From positions 434,001 to 498,000 of the forward strand of contig OZ345355.1 of NCBI GenBank assembly GCA_977006965.1: a stretch of 64,000 nucleotides of DNA, read 5' to 3'. The translations under genes and the position numbers were made by a program. The stretch comes from Phymatolithon calcareum. Lineage: Eukaryota > Rhodophyta > Florideophyceae > Hapalidiales. The notes below the pieces were generated by a model. The model did not search any database. It was given only the letters and a program-made list of their open reading frames with translations, and had not been told where the DNA came from. Position 1 is the first letter of the stretch. Every line of letters begins with the position of its first letter. Positions 1 through 10,973 of the stretch are shown here, piece by piece.

Positions 1-2611
1 TCTTCTCCAATTCTGCTGCAAAAATTTGTACTCTCGAGGAGAGATTGAAGACCACTATAAGCTTTTCGTCTCTCCCTGCTGTTCACACCTATGCTCCGGT
101 CGCGTCGATTTTAAAACGCAATTCCCTTCTGAGCGTTCGTTTGCCAACTATGTTGAGCAAGCAAGAAAGCTTTGCGCTGCCCGCCAAAGCTGGCGTGTGG
201 CCGAAATATCTACACCACTTCATGGGAGAAACACCACCGGAGTCTTCCGCTCTTTGGTGAAAATGATCCTAGCTGAATTGCAACGCGCCGGGGGACTGTC
301 CGCGATTTTGCCATATCAGGAAAACACAAGGAGCTGTGCAGAGCGTGTGTTCTCGTCCGCACTGGACTCCAACTCCATGAAACAATATTCAGAAGAAAAC
401 CATCTTGAACTGCCACTGGTTTTATTTGACTTATATGCGGACAGTACAATTCTTTCGAGCTCCGGTACGCAAAGCGCAAACGCAGTTAGGGCACGTCTGG
501 CGAATGTCAGAAATGCTTCAACAACATGGCATGAAGTAGGCATTGCTCCTTCGTTGAAAGTTGAGCGAGGAATTCACTCCGCGGCAAAAATTCGTGACGA
601 ACGCCGCGAGCTTTTCCAGAGATTTATGTTCCTCCTCATGGAAGAAGTAATTGTGGGATCGAGAGATGGGATTCTTTTCGATGGAAAGCTGTTGCTATTT
701 CGACTGAACACTCTTGTGTCCGATCAGCCTCAGGAGCGCGGATTTTTTTGCCTGAAGTCAGCCGGAAGCTGTATGGACTGTTCAATCTGCACAATGCCGA
801 GCAAAGCGCTGAATGGAGAGGACGAAATAATATCTGACGATGAACTTTGGAATGTGCATTCCGATGATACCTTCCACAGCCAAGGAGGTGGCGCCACAGG
901 AAACCGTGTCTTCCAAATACAGACATCTGGTGTGCAGGCACGGGCGAGGAACGTTACACGCACAGTGCGGAGCCAGCTAGCCGTCGCCAGAGCACATCGG
1001 AAAATATCGGGCTACTTCGAAAGCAGCTCATCTGAGCTCAAAAGAGCGAAAGACTTCCTTAAAAAAACTAGTGCACATCCACTGCCTCCCGTGCTGGCCG
1101 CGTTGCATGGCATGGGGACCGAACCCTTTCACCTTTATTCCTCGATTGGATTCGACAGACTCCATGTTTTGGACTTGGGACCTGCACGAATACTGCCAGA
1201 CATGGCTTTCAAAGTTTTTCAGTCGACAGTCTACAACAAGAATATGGCAACTAAGTCTGCTCTCGTTCGTATTGCAAACCAGCGTTTTCGGGATATTCCA
1301 CGAGTCTGTGGGTTGCACGTTGCGCCCTTCCGAAACAGCGCGGATGAGCTTCATGCTGGAATGACGGGAAAAATTCGACGAGAAATAACCCCTTTTCTCT
1401 GGGTTTGCCTAATGGGTCTGCAACCTGACACCAACCCTGATGACGATGTACTGTTACAAGCAGCACTAGAATTGGACAGAATGCAATACGTTTTACGGGG
1501 TGTAAATCAAGCTGAGGCAAGGGGATTCAGATCCTTGGAAGATATTGATGAAATTCAAGCTGTGTGCTTTTCTGCCGGGCTAAAGCTAAGTACTGCGCTT
1601 GGAAGGCCAATTTGCACGAAGCTTCACAGACTGATGTACCACATGCGCGACCATTTAGTGAATTTTGGATTTGGTCGGCGAGGAGAATCCGATGCGAATG
1701 AAACTATGCACAAAGAAACGAAGTCTTGCTACAAATCTACGAACAAAAAAATAGGTTCAATGGGACAGCAGCTCCTAAAATTGCGTACCATCTCTACCAA
1801 TGATTCTGTTAATCCAACCGGTATGGACTTGAGCGTTGCGGACGTGCGTTTGGTTCTTGATTCCCTTGTTACCGATGTTGTTCACAGGACACGAGAATCG
1901 TTTTCAACGCCCGATTCTGTACCACCGCACGTGCCTGCCTCATTTAACGTTTTCGACTCTGCCGTATCACACGCTGAAGAACAGGGGAGAGAAATTACCT
2001 TATTGGTACGAGGAAAGGGGGCTGAAGAAGCGACTTCCTTTCTCTTGGCACAGAAACAAATTTGTACGAATTGTCATCTCTGGAAACAAAGAAAATCGAT
2101 CAGATTTCCTGCGTACTACTACTGGCAACCACGAACACCGACAGACAGAGATTTTCATACTGCCTATGCGAGCGATGACGTCAATGGCACTGGTCGTCGA
2201 TTTGACGCTGTTGAATACATGTGTGGAAGTGAAACGCGAACAGGTATATTGCAGTTGATTTTTGAACATCGTATTCAGCGGGAAGGAGCTGTTCCATTCG
2301 TTTTAATCCGTCGCTTGGTGCCCGCTCCTCCAGATCCGGGAAATATTAAGGTTGTAGAGGTATATGGACATAAGAGATTTGGCTACGCAATGTCATGGGG
2401 AGCAGAGGAAGACGTACTTCTCGATTGTGTTCCGTCTACTTCGCTTCGTAGAATTGTTGTTATTGTGCCGGACATGTTTAATTTCACGAAACGGCATTCT
2501 AGGTCACTCTCTTTTAGTTCGTGTTCTGATTCCTTGGAAGAGCGCAAAAATGCTATGTTCTTCCTTGTGCGAGGATATCAATTTACCTGCATATCTGAAA
2601 AGATTTACTAA
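1..2611 (+). CDS. DDE-type transposase, Plavaka/CACTA-like, 5' partial
   Basis: One reading frame is open from the left edge of the window to a stop at 2609-2611, giving more than 860 residues; no start codon is visible, so the N-terminus lies outside. The middle carries a D-x2-H-x2-D-L-G type motif (GFDRLHVLDLGP, near residue 375). Further on is a segment with E-x3-H and K-x2-Y-x2-T-N spacing (NETMHKETK, near 565). Together these resemble the catalytic core of Plavaka/CACTA (CMC) transposases. A short C-x2-C pair lies near residue 250 and another (CTNC) near 680. The expected role is cut-and-paste transposition in the nucleus. The uninterrupted frame suggests a young or recently active copy. 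The family call rests on motif resemblance from memory; the individual catalytic acids could not be assigned. A spliced gene follows 430 bp downstream on the same strand. Confidence 0.6.
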   Translation, partial: LLQFCCKNLYSRGEIEDHYKLFVSPCCSHLCSGRVDFKTQFPSERSFANYVEQARKLCAARQSWRVAEISTPLHGRNTTGVFRSLVKMILAELQRAGGLSAILPYQENTRSCAERVFSSALDSNSMKQYSEENHLELPLVLFDLYADSTILSSSGTQSANAVRARLANVRNASTTWHEVGIAPSLKVERGIHSAAKIRDERRELFQRFMFLLMEEVIVGSRDGILFDGKLLLFRLNTLVSDQPQERGFFCLKSAGSCMDCSICTMPSKALNGEDEIISDDELWNVHSDDTFHSQGGGATGNRVFQIQTSGVQARARNVTRTVRSQLAVARAHRKISGYFESSSSELKRAKDFLKKTSAHPLPPVLAALHGMGTEPFHLYSSIGFDRLHVLDLGPARILPDMAFKVFQSTVYNKNMATKSALVRIANQRFRDIPRVCGLHVAPFRNSADELHAGMTGKIRREITPFLWVCLMGLQPDTNPDDDVLLQAALELDRMQYVLRGVNQAEARGFRSLEDIDEIQAVCFSAGLKLSTALGRPICTKLHRLMYHMRDHLVNFGFGRRGESDANETMHKETKSCYKSTNKKIGSMGQQLLKLRTISTNDSVNPTGMDLSVADVRLVLDSLVTDVVHRTRESFSTPDSVPPHVPASFNVFDSAVSHAEEQGREITLLVRGKGAEEATSFLLAQKQICTNCHLWKQRKSIRFPAYYYWQPRTPTDRDFHTAYASDDVNGTGRRFDAVEYMCGSETRTGILQLIFEHRIQREGAVPFVLIRRLVPAPPDPGNIKVVEVYGHKRFGYAMSWGAEEDVLLDCVPSTSLRRIVVIVPDMFNFTKRHSRSLSFSSCSDSLEERKNAMFFLVRGYQFTCISEKIY

Positions 2612-3042
2612 CCTAAAGCTTTTTTCCTTTAGCTCCTGGAAACAGCAATGTATAGTTTTTAAGTATTCGGCTGTGTAATGATAGGTAAACAATGTAGAGA
2701 ACCTGTCTGGCTCTTTATTGTAGTCACAAAGTAAGTTGCCCCTTGTAGCTCTGCCTGATGGGTATTCTGCAAATCTTTATGAGAATTACAAATTATACTT
2801 AGTGCACAACGTTTGGCAATGTCTAAACGGTGTACGCAGTTTAGAAATGTCCAAACAATGCGCACAGCGGTATGTACTGGTGTGCGCATATGAAACATTT
2901 CACGACCGCCGCGTCGTATCGTCGGCTTTTCATTTTGCAATTAAACGTCTCGGGATCTCTGAGAAGACACTTAAAGTGGCGGAGTGCAGAATTTATTCAC
3001 TGTTTCTACTTCATTGCATTTCCTCCCCCCCCCAATTCGCAA
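2612..3042. other. Spacer between transposase and partner gene
   Basis: No coding frame is convincing here. A pyrimidine-rich stretch with a run of nine C lies at 3025-3033, just before the start codon of the next gene. The spacer probably holds the 3' end of the transposase transcript and the promoter of the downstream gene. No TATA box was seen. Confidence 0.4.
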
Positions 3043-4825
3043 ATGCCGGAGTATCGCCTTCCCCATGAGCGCGACCGTCAGCTTTCGAGCTCTTATTATG
3101 AGACACCGCGGACTCCAAATTCGCATCCTCCCCGACCGGGAAGCTTTTCATCTCTCCCCACGCAGTCATCTCTGCGTGATGCTAACTTGCCACGACATGC
3201 AGTACCTGCCCCGCAACTTTCGCCATCTCGTCATCCCGCACTGCATTCGCAGCAGAGGGAGGGAATAAGAGACACACCAGGTAGCGCAGGACTTCCAGAC
3301 GATTGCCCCCTTCCTGAACCTCAACAGACACCCATTCCTCAGCGCAGTGCTAACGGCGTCCGTCATCAAATCCCCCCACGTGGAGCTCACGCGGAGCGGC
3401 CTCGTAAGACTTTGCGATCTGCATCTACCTCGCAACTGCAATCACCGGGTCCAACACATGAAATGAGGGCAGCCAATATCCAGATCTCAGAGCTTTTCAA
3501 TTGTTTCAATACTATGGCAAGACAAATAGCACAATTACGTGAAGAAGGGCATGATCAGCAAAAAGAGATCAAAGATGTTCTCTTGAAGATTCTCTCTGCC
3601 ATTGAAAAGGGAAATGAAGTACGTGAAAGCATGACATCAGCTATATCTGGAGTCCAAGGTTTCGACCAAAATGTGGAGAGCATCAAAGTTAAGGAAGAGA
3701 AGGCAAATGTCGGCTTTGTAAGTTGCTACTCCAGGCCCTTTCATATTGAAAGTTTTTTCCTCTTGCTAACTAACGATCTTCACAATACCTTGGTTTTTCT
3801 ATCTATTCTACAAAGTTGTTCGTCAAACTAAGGACAGCAATGGAGTTTCGTCCTTTGTCAGCGTGTCTCAGAATTTATGACGCTATCTGCAGCCCGACGT
3901 GCCCTGTTCTGGGCCATGCTGCAAAATTTGCTTTTGAGAGTGCTGTGTCTCAAGAGGAAGTTACGTCTTTCTTGCGATCTGCCATGCCTAAAACTTCTAG
4001 GAAAGACAAACCACCCATGGTTTCCAGTTTCATGTGTCGAGGACAAAGTCGTGCCCACTATTCAATTGCATCTCGTATTGTAAGTGAATTTCTTTGCCGT
4101 TTTGCAGCTGGGTGGCATATCTTTTACTAATAATTCATGGTCTTCAGGTTCGAGATTTTTTTCTGTACTGCCCATCTTCGTGCCCCTTGCGTCATGCATC
4201 CCGTGCGACGCAAGAGGTGAAAAAATCGTTTGCTGCTGAAATGATTCGGAGTGGGAACTACTTGCAAGATACTGAATACAGACACGCGTGGGTGCGTTCT
4301 TGCTATGGCGCTCGTCGTGAAGCTCGTGCACAGGCTATTTCGATATCGGACAAAATACGTGGTTTACATACAAGTGCAATCCTACCAGAGATTTGGGATG
4401 TCGAGGACGACACAGAAGTTCACGAAGAGGTTGGAACCATCACTATGTCGATCGGTTCGTTTGCGTTTGTTAGAACGAAGGTAAGTTTTTCCACTGCTTC
4501 GGTCTCAACACAATTCCTCGTTATGATTAAGCTTTCTAACATAACCTTTCTGTACTATGCAAACTAGATTACCAGTGCGATTCAACAGTTTTCCGGTGAG
4601 GCCACAAGTCAAATGAACTTGGGCCATGCACCATTGTGGGCCAAAGAGTCGCTTCGAATTGACAACCTCCTAAGTACTGTACCTAGTGCCTCTGAAGAAG
4701 ATATAACACCCTGTCATGACTCTCTGCTCCATACCATAGGAAATGTGAGAATCCCCGCACTACTCACCTCTACAGAACGGGAGAAACTATTGAGTTTCAT
4801 CTCTTACCACGAGCGCAGCTTTTAG
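3043..4825 (+). CDS. Four-exon gene of unknown function, likely transposon partner
   Basis: The product is not recognised. The gene model is join(3043..3717, 3816..4079, 4148..4480, 4568..4825), 509 residues. All three introns (98, 68 and 87 bp) begin GTAAG, end AG and fall in phase 0, and every junction keeps the frame open. Residues 1-140 are rich in Pro, Ser, His and Arg and probably disordered. Residues 145-200 have a coiled-coil look (Q/E/K-rich with spaced L and I). The C-terminal 280 residues look globular with scattered Cys. ATG 3043 was chosen because the frame upstream of it is of poor quality and the ATG follows a pyrimidine tract. The same-strand position just after a transposase suggests an accessory protein of the same element, like the second gene of CACTA transposons. 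This is inference, and a host gene is possible. Confidence 0.65.
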
Positions 4826-6141
4826 TAAAAAATCTATCCACTGATTTGGATCACTGAGCAAATGAATAGAGCGAAGCGCAAAACATGAAATATTTTCTAA
4901 TTATTACAGCTCCAAAATGGAACCGAGGCCAAAACATTTCAAATTTGAGCAACAACGTTTTGAGTCCAGTGCGTGATTCATGTGAGACAGAAATCCCGTG
5001 ACCGTGTGACATTGCTCCGATCTGATTGGATGACCATGCTCTGCCCTTGGGCAGTGTCTCGGCACGTAAACGCATAGCGACCAGCTTGTCCAGGGCAGTA
5101 CAGGGCATTATGCCCTAACATTCCCAAGTCACATGAATGTATGACTTGGTCATCGAGCACCAGTTCCTGATGATCTCGTGACAATCAAAGAGAGAGAAAA
5201 AGCTGCTTAAAGTTATTACGTCGACCGCCGTGGCGTTGGGGTGAGCGGCAATACAAAACTCCACTGAACCATCCATACTATGTAAAGGTAACTTTTCTCG
5301 GACATATATGAGAGAGGCTGGTCGATTGATTTATTGATTTTGATAATAGGTATCAACTATGAAGCAGTGCTGAACTCTAAAGTTGATATATCAGTTGAGA
5401 TCTAGGGAGTATCAGCTTGTTAGAGGGAAATATCTTTTACGAAATATTTTGCTCGTCGAAAACCGAGCACAGAACTTATGGATACCGAACGTCCTGGCCC
5501 GGGATCGACTAGGGTTAGCGTCCGATCACTTCAAATAAAGTTCAAATATTTTGAGCTTTTCAACTTTGCAATCATCAGAATGTTTTCGATATCTGATACA
5601 GCAATATCAACCACGGCGCATGTCTCAGTGAATTTTTGCAGTAATATTCAGTACTAGTACTGAGCATGATGCTCATATTTTCGCTTTTGATAATGGGTTT
5701 ATGAATTCAGGCACCGGCTCCATCGGATCAAATTCTTCCCCGCAGTGGAAGCATACTTCTGCATCTACAGTACAGTGCACCTGACTCAAGAGCTTTCTGT
5801 AATCAGCAACGAGCCTCTGCGCCGTGCACGGCGCAAAGCCTGGCCCAGCAACGCGACTTCAGTATCATAGCGGAAATCCAAGCATGGAATTCGCCAGGAC
5901 CGAGCGAGCTGGAAGCGGTCTCTCATCGTCCGCACCGCCGTTTTGCAACCCTCTCGCAATGTCACAATCTTTCAAAACGCTTTGAAAGCGCCATGGAACT
6001 TTCCGCTGATCTGATCATCTCTTTGAAAAGTTCCACTATCTCCTTCGTTCCTAATGTCCATCTGTGGAAAACAATCGCCCCTTATAATCTGCTCCGGCCC
6101 CCTCTCATCACCTTCCGCACACCGCAACTGACTCATCCACC
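4826..6141. other. Intergenic region with promoter of Kelch gene
   Basis: No gene is recognised. The right end of the two-gene unit may lie here, but without its left end no terminal inverted repeat can be matched. A TATA-like CTTATAATC at 6081-6089 lies about 55 bp before the Kelch start codon. One TACTGTA/TACAGTA heptamer is present (5766). Confidence 0.4.
6081..6089 (+). promoter_or_regulatory. TATA-like box of the Kelch gene
   Basis: CTTATAATC sits about 55 bp upstream of the ATG at 6142. The spacing resembles that of the TATA boxes before the other secreted-protein genes in this window. Confidence 0.4.
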
Positions 6142-7221
6142 ATGACTCCTCTCTCAACACTACTGGTCTCCGCCCTGCTCCTACTCACCATCTCCTGCGG
6201 TGATGCCCGCGTTCCAAAATGGAAGCGGAACGGAGGAAATAGCGAGGATACACCCAAATTCGTCTCCCTGACGAACTACCCCTTGAAAGTTTTTGAGGCG
6301 CAGGGATCCGTCCTTACCGACAAAAATGGCGACAGGTATCTAGTCATCATGGGCGGATTCGACAACTTCCCCGGTGTCACAAAAAAGGTGTACGCCCGCA
6401 AACTTGCGGGCAAGGATGGTAAAATCATCAAGGATTCGAAATGGCAGAGGAAGGCGGACCTGCCCATCGCAATCACGCACATGGCGCAGGCAGTCAAGGG
6501 CGACACGTTTTGCGGCGTCGGTGGCTATCTCGGCAAACATCCTGGCAAATCCGTCAATGATGCCTTCTGTTACCACCTCAACTCGGATAAGTGGGAAAGA
6601 CTTCCGGGAATCCCAGGTAATCGAGCGGGTGGTGGTCTTGTCTTTAACTATAAAGATGGGAAGAAGGAGCTGATCTATGCCGGAGGTGTGGATCGTAAGA
6701 AAAACAGCCTTTGCTGCCACACGGATTATGGAGACACATGGACACTCGACCTTAATAAGAAGAAGAAATGGGAGAGCGTCGGTGCCCAAATGCCGAATCC
6801 GCGTAATCACATGGGCGCCATCGAGTCCTGCGGTCGTTTCTTCTGGGTTGGTGGACAACACAAGGAGGAGGAGGCGAGTGGTGACCAGAAGACTGTCAGT
6901 GAGTATATACCGCATCTGAAGAAGTGGAAGGCGTCAACACAGCTTCCAATAGCAATCGGACATATTTCCGCATCGGTCATGCCGTATAAGTGTGGTATTC
7001 TTGTCGTGGGCGGTGTGAAGATTGGTGGTGGGCGATTGAATGATGTTCGTTGGTGGTCCTCACAGGATAACAAGTGGTATAAGATTGGAAATACACCGGT
7101 TCAGGCAGCAACTCCTGTGTGCGGTATTGTGCATACAAATAACGGTGATCCACTCGTGTGTGGTACTGGTGGTAGCGATGGGAATCGTAACAAGGTGTAC
7201 TACAATACCCTGTGGTATTAA
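6142..7221 (+). CDS. Secreted Kelch-repeat (beta-propeller) protein
   Basis: A single-exon frame of 359 residues. Residues 1-22 form a signal peptide (MTPLSTLLVSALLLLTISCG), so the product should enter the secretory pathway. Six evenly spaced Gly-Gly turns follow: MGGF, VGGY, AGGV, VGGQ, VGGV and TGGS. Each is followed about 30 residues later by a Trp or Tyr blade residue (for example DKWERLPG and NKWYKIGN), the pattern of six Kelch repeats folding into one propeller. No galactose-oxidase catalytic residues were identified, so a binding role is more likely than enzymatic. About ten Cys suit an extracellular protein. The ATG is the first in frame and is followed at once by the signal peptide. 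The fold call is secure; the ligand is unknown. Confidence 0.85.
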   Translation: MTPLSTLLVSALLLLTISCGDARVPKWKRNGGNSEDTPKFVSLTNYPLKVFEAQGSVLTDKNGDRYLVIMGGFDNFPGVTKKVYARKLAGKDGKIIKDSKWQRKADLPIAITHMAQAVKGDTFCGVGGYLGKHPGKSVNDAFCYHLNSDKWERLPGIPGNRAGGGLVFNYKDGKKELIYAGGVDRKKNSLCCHTDYGDTWTLDLNKKKKWESVGAQMPNPRNHMGAIESCGRFFWVGGQHKEEEASGDQKTVSEYIPHLKKWKASTQLPIAIGHISASVMPYKCGILVVGGVKIGGGRLNDVRWWSSQDNKWYKIGNTPVQAATPVCGIVHTNNGDPLVCGTGGSDGNRNKVYYNTLWY

Positions 7222-8311
7222 GAAAGACTGTATGGGTAGAAGTTTCATGTCACATTCTTTTCCGGTTCTCGGCAACCTTGGATCGTGGCCCTCAGGGTGA
7301 ATTGGCCTACTTACACGCTCCTTGTACAAGCACTTTACAAACTCTACTAAATTAGATTTTTTAACAACCTCTTTGCAGCAACGTCGTCATTGTAGAACGA
7401 AGTTGAAGAAACATTGCAAACATCCTAGATATACATATTTGCAACTTTGGGACACGTCTTATTCCCAGGGTGTTTCGCTGTCGGACAAGAGCGGCAACTG
7501 CTCCTTGTTCCTTGCCGTACTTCTTTTTGCGATTTGCTCTTCGGTTGCAGAGAGAAATGCGCAATGCCTTTCATATCTACAGACCCCTCTAATTTTGCAG
7601 TGCATGATCTCAAGGTCCAGCGCTACTGTACTGTATTGTACAGTAGTACTGTATGAGCAGAAGACAGGGCACAAAAGCAAGCATTTATGAGAGAAGTTTC
7701 CAATTTCGATGCTCGGCTACACGGCAACAATGCAATTTCTCTGTGTCACGGCGATGAGGGGGCTCGGGAGGCGTTCTTTGTGAGTACGTCAGCTTCGCAG
7801 TCGCCAACATCCGGCGCCTTTTAGTTGGTCAAAATTCAAAATTAGTTCCCGCCAAATTATTTTTCTCCATGCCAGCAAGATTGGCGAGGTCGGCATCAAG
7901 TCGCATAGGTCTTCCCATTCCAAGTCGACGATGCAGGTGTTGCTCGAAAATAAGTTGCCGTGCAGTCAGCTCTGGCAGACCATGCTGTTGGAATTTAAGC
8001 CTGAGTAGGAACTATAGTATCGATGTTTTTCAACTTTTCTCGGCCATCGTAGGCGAAACCTCACCATCATGGTAATAGAGAAATCTAATACAGCGATAGT
8101 TGCTTCTTCCCGGCAGACCAGGGGGCACATGGTACTACAGTGTAGTACCATAAACCATAACCATACAGCGCAATACAATCGAAGATACTGGTCAGGCTTG
8201 GAAGCACTATGCATTGATTCGATGCTTGACAAGTAGCAAAATTGGGAAGGGTAAATCAAAAATGCTGTGACATACTGTAGAGCAGCACTGACCGCTGACT
8301 GGTGATGGATC
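7222..8311. other. Spacer with TACTGTA-rich palindromes
   Basis: No gene is recognised. Four TACTGTA/TACAGTA heptamers are packed into 7624-7653, forming a short hairpin. A perfect 11-bp palindrome with a one-base centre lies at 8129-8151. Confidence 0.4.
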
Positions 8312-9062
8312 GTGTTGCTTCCGTACCTACGGTGCAGAAGCAGTACAATACGTCACGAAATATTGGACCTGCAACAAGTCAATAACCATCCCGACACTCT
8401 GCAACGTTCTGAGCTTCTATCACACAAGGACAGAGGTGCAGTAGCACTCCACTCGCTTATAAGGCACTGTTGTTCTGATGTCGCAGCCACTACGAAAACG
8501 ACAAGGATCACTCTCGATCATCAGGGGTGATGATGACGGACTACAGTACTGCATGACCAAGTGTTCCCCGTCAATAGTGCTGCGACCCTGAGCCCCATAG
8601 GAAGTCTGACCAGTGGACCTCAGCATTTCCCTCCACTCTTTTTTCCGGGGGAGGGTTTTTGCAGCTAGGGCTACGAAGTTAACCAGAGTTACACGGATTC
8701 AAGTACATTATCTAAGATACGTACAAGAGCGTAACAGCTGAAACGCATCTCCATTGCAGTCTCATGATGAGACTGCAATGGAGACGCCCTCAGAAACACT
8801 CATCATGAGTGTTTCTGAGGGCGTTTAATAAATTCCAAATTCAAAAAATGACCAAGTGTGCAAGATATGCCCTCGTTGTGTTAAGACAACAGTGGACCAC
8901 ATGATCCTACGTTGTGGTGCGACAACAAGTCCGTACGCTGTCAATTCCCTGCAAAGACTGCAAAATGTAACACGTTCCAGGTCTTCCCAGATCCTCCACG
9001 TCAGCTGGAAACTGGAGGGCGCACAGAAGCTCAAGCGGGTTTGCACGCCACGCGGCAAGTAA
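8312..9062 (+). pseudogene. C-terminal relic of an RNase H-type LINE (family E)
   Basis: Two coding fragments flank a later insertion. The left one (8312-8530) ends in a segment resembling the region before the zinc knuckle of the LINE at 13921. The right one (8850-9060) contains C-x2-C-x6-H-x4-C (CKICPRC...DHMILRC), the Cys/His knuckle found at the end of many LINE ORF2 proteins. Joining across the inserted LINE tail restores a continuous reading sense, but stops and frameshifts remain, so this is a dead copy. The assignment rests on similarity to the 13.9-14.5 kb copy in this same window. Confidence 0.55.
8565..8847 (+). mobile_element. LINE family A 3' fragment with palindromic tail
   Basis: The last ~280 bp of LINE A (compare 38178-38413) are inserted here. 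The flanks are a 12-bp direct repeat ATGACCAAGTGT (8553-8564 and 8848-8859), a TSD. The fragment has the conserved block ending in GCAGCTAGGGCTACGA and the terminal AATAAATTC plus A-rich tail. Unlike other copies, its terminal segment is expanded into two back-to-back palindromes (8749-8824). Confidence 0.85.
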
Positions 9063-9440
9063 CGTTGACCATTCTGTACTATTGCAGCCATTAAAATTGG
9101 AAAGGGACTCGTCTTTTACACAGCCCGAGGATGCAGACACAGATTTTGGAGCGATAAGCGTGTAATGAACTCGTACTTGTGTGTCTGTGCCTCACGCAAG
9201 CTCCGTCCGTCCAACAATTGCGATGAGTGAAGAATCCAAACCGCAGAAAGAGATACGAAGGCTGACGCCTCTCTGATACTGTATCTGCTAGATTGACCCG
9301 AATGCAGCTCATTCTTTTCTCTGTCTTGTGAATCAGCTTCAGCTCGATACTTATGGTGGTTTGAGTGATCGAATACGAAATCAGATTTTACCGATTTGCT
9401 CTTCACTTCCTGCTCTGCTACGATGCATGCTTTGGAGTCT
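9063..9440. other. Spacer downstream of D2HGDH
   Basis: Nothing convincing is encoded. It probably contains the 3' untranslated region and transcription end of the minus-strand dehydrogenase gene. One TACTGTA heptamer lies at 9277. Confidence 0.4.
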
Positions 9441-10973
9441 TTAAGTGAGCACCTTGTACGGATTGCAAATCCCATGTTCATCAATGACATCCTTAATAAC
9501 TCTCATCAACTGCACGGCAACATCGCTCTTGGAGTACTTGATTGCATGCGCCTTCATTTGTCCTAGTCCGTGTTCCGCGCTCACAGATCCTCGATGCTCT
9601 TGCACGAACTCATACACCCAAGGTTCCAGAGCCTCCTGTGCCTTTGCAAAATCACCACCCTTCCCGACCGCCACGTTGAGATGAAGATTCCCGTCCCCAA
9701 TGTGTCCCCAACCCACCACCTTTGCCTCGGGCACATGCTTCACCCTCTCCCTCGCCGTAGCGATCGCGTCGTCAAACGTCCCGACCGGCAAACTGACATC
9801 ATACTTCAATGTTCCCCCCTTGCCAGCTCGTACAACTGCTTCCGGTAAACTTTCCCGAAGCTCCCACAACGCCGCCGCTTGAGTCTCATTTTCCGCAACC
9901 ACCCCGTTAACCGCAGCCTCGCTCTCAAATGCCTCCTCCACAAAAGCATCCAATTTTTCCCTGTTATGCGCCCCATCGCTTCCCGCGCACTCGATTAACA
10001 CGTACCCAGTCGCCCCGTCAGGGTCCATGGGACTCGACACATGGTCCAGATTTGACAAGGCCAGTTCCACGCTCGCAGCATCCATATATTCATACGCAGA
10101 CAAAATTTCTCCAAGCTTCGCCTTTGCCATGCACAGGAGCTCCGGTACATTTGCGAAATCGGCAACCTGCAACACAACCGTATCTACACTTGCGGAACGA
10201 GGTGGACATGCGAGCGCAATCTTGGTAATAACACCCAGTGTTCCCTCGGAACCAATGAACAGCTGTTTCAAATCGTAACCCGTGTTGTCCTTCCGCAATT
10301 CCGTCAGCACATCTAGGACACGTCCGTCCGGAAGCACCGCCTCAAGACCGAGCACAGAGGCGCGTAGAGAACCATAACGCAGGAATCGAGAGCCGCCAGC
10401 ATTAGTCGCGACGTTACCACCGATTTGGCAGCTTCCCTTTGCTCCGAGGTCCAGGGGAACGCGGTATCCATGTGTGGCAACGTGAGTGTCAAGAGCGTCG
10501 AGTACAACGCCGGCCTCCGCGACGGCAACGCCTGCATGCGAATCGAAAGAGTGGATCTTACTCATCGCTGAGAGACACAATACGACTTCGTCGTGCACAG
10601 GTACGCTACCGCCTACCAAACCTGTGTTGCCACCCTGGGGTACGACGGCCAGTCGGCGTGCGTGGCAATGTGCCATGATTTGCGATACCTGATCCGTGGT
10701 TCGCGGCTTGAGAGCGAGAGTTGAGCGCCCGTGGTAGCGACCCATCCAGTCCGCATTCAGCGGGATGAGCACATCGGGGTCCGTGACCACAGCGCTGTCA
10801 CCAAGGATTTCACGGAAACGCGAAACATCTTCCGATGTTACGGTGGCGTACCGGGCATCGCGAGATGGAAGCGATGTTCCGCATGCAGCTTCTGGGACCA
10901 CGGAGAGTCGCCGCGGAAGGGATCGGAAAAGCGCTTGGCGAAGGGTGCTGGCTGCGCGTGTGGTGCGATACAT
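9441..10973 (-). CDS. D2HGDH: D-2-hydroxyglutarate dehydrogenase, mitochondrial
   Basis: FAD-linked enzyme that oxidises D-2-hydroxyglutarate to 2-oxoglutarate, normally in mitochondria with electrons passed to ETF. The frame opens at 11072, but the Met at 10973 is preferred: it starts an Arg- and Ser-rich, acid-poor leader (MYRTTRAASTLRQALFRSLP) typical of a mitochondrial presequence, giving 510 residues, close to the family length. The FAD-binding domain shows PQGGNTGLVGGSVP, GAKGSCQIGGN, TNAGG and FIGSEGTLG. The C-terminal FAD-oxidase domain shows the metal-binding GHIGDGNLHLN and the SAEHGLGQ motif. The RKDNTGYDLKQLFIG block and DWMGRYHG favour D2HGDH over D-lactate dehydrogenase. There is no intron or frameshift. 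The coding region is more GC-rich than its surroundings. It is the only clear primary-metabolism gene in the window. Confidence 0.93.
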   Translation of the reverse strand: MYRTTRAASTLRQALFRSLPRRLSVVPEAACGTSLPSRDARYATVTSEDVSRFREILGDSAVVTDPDVLIPLNADWMGRYHGRSTLALKPRTTDQVSQIMAHCHARRLAVVPQGGNTGLVGGSVPVHDEVVLCLSAMSKIHSFDSHAGVAVAEAGVVLDALDTHVATHGYRVPLDLGAKGSCQIGGNVATNAGGSRFLRYGSLRASVLGLEAVLPDGRVLDVLTELRKDNTGYDLKQLFIGSEGTLGVITKIALACPPRSASVDTVVLQVADFANVPELLCMAKAKLGEILSAYEYMDAASVELALSNLDHVSSPMDPDGATGYVLIECAGSDGAHNREKLDAFVEEAFESEAAVNGVVAENETQAAALWELRESLPEAVVRAGKGGTLKYDVSLPVGTFDDAIATARERVKHVPEAKVVGWGHIGDGNLHLNVAVGKGGDFAKAQEALEPWVYEFVQEHRGSVSAEHGLGQMKAHAIKYSKSDVAVQLMRVIKDVIDEHGICNPYKVLT

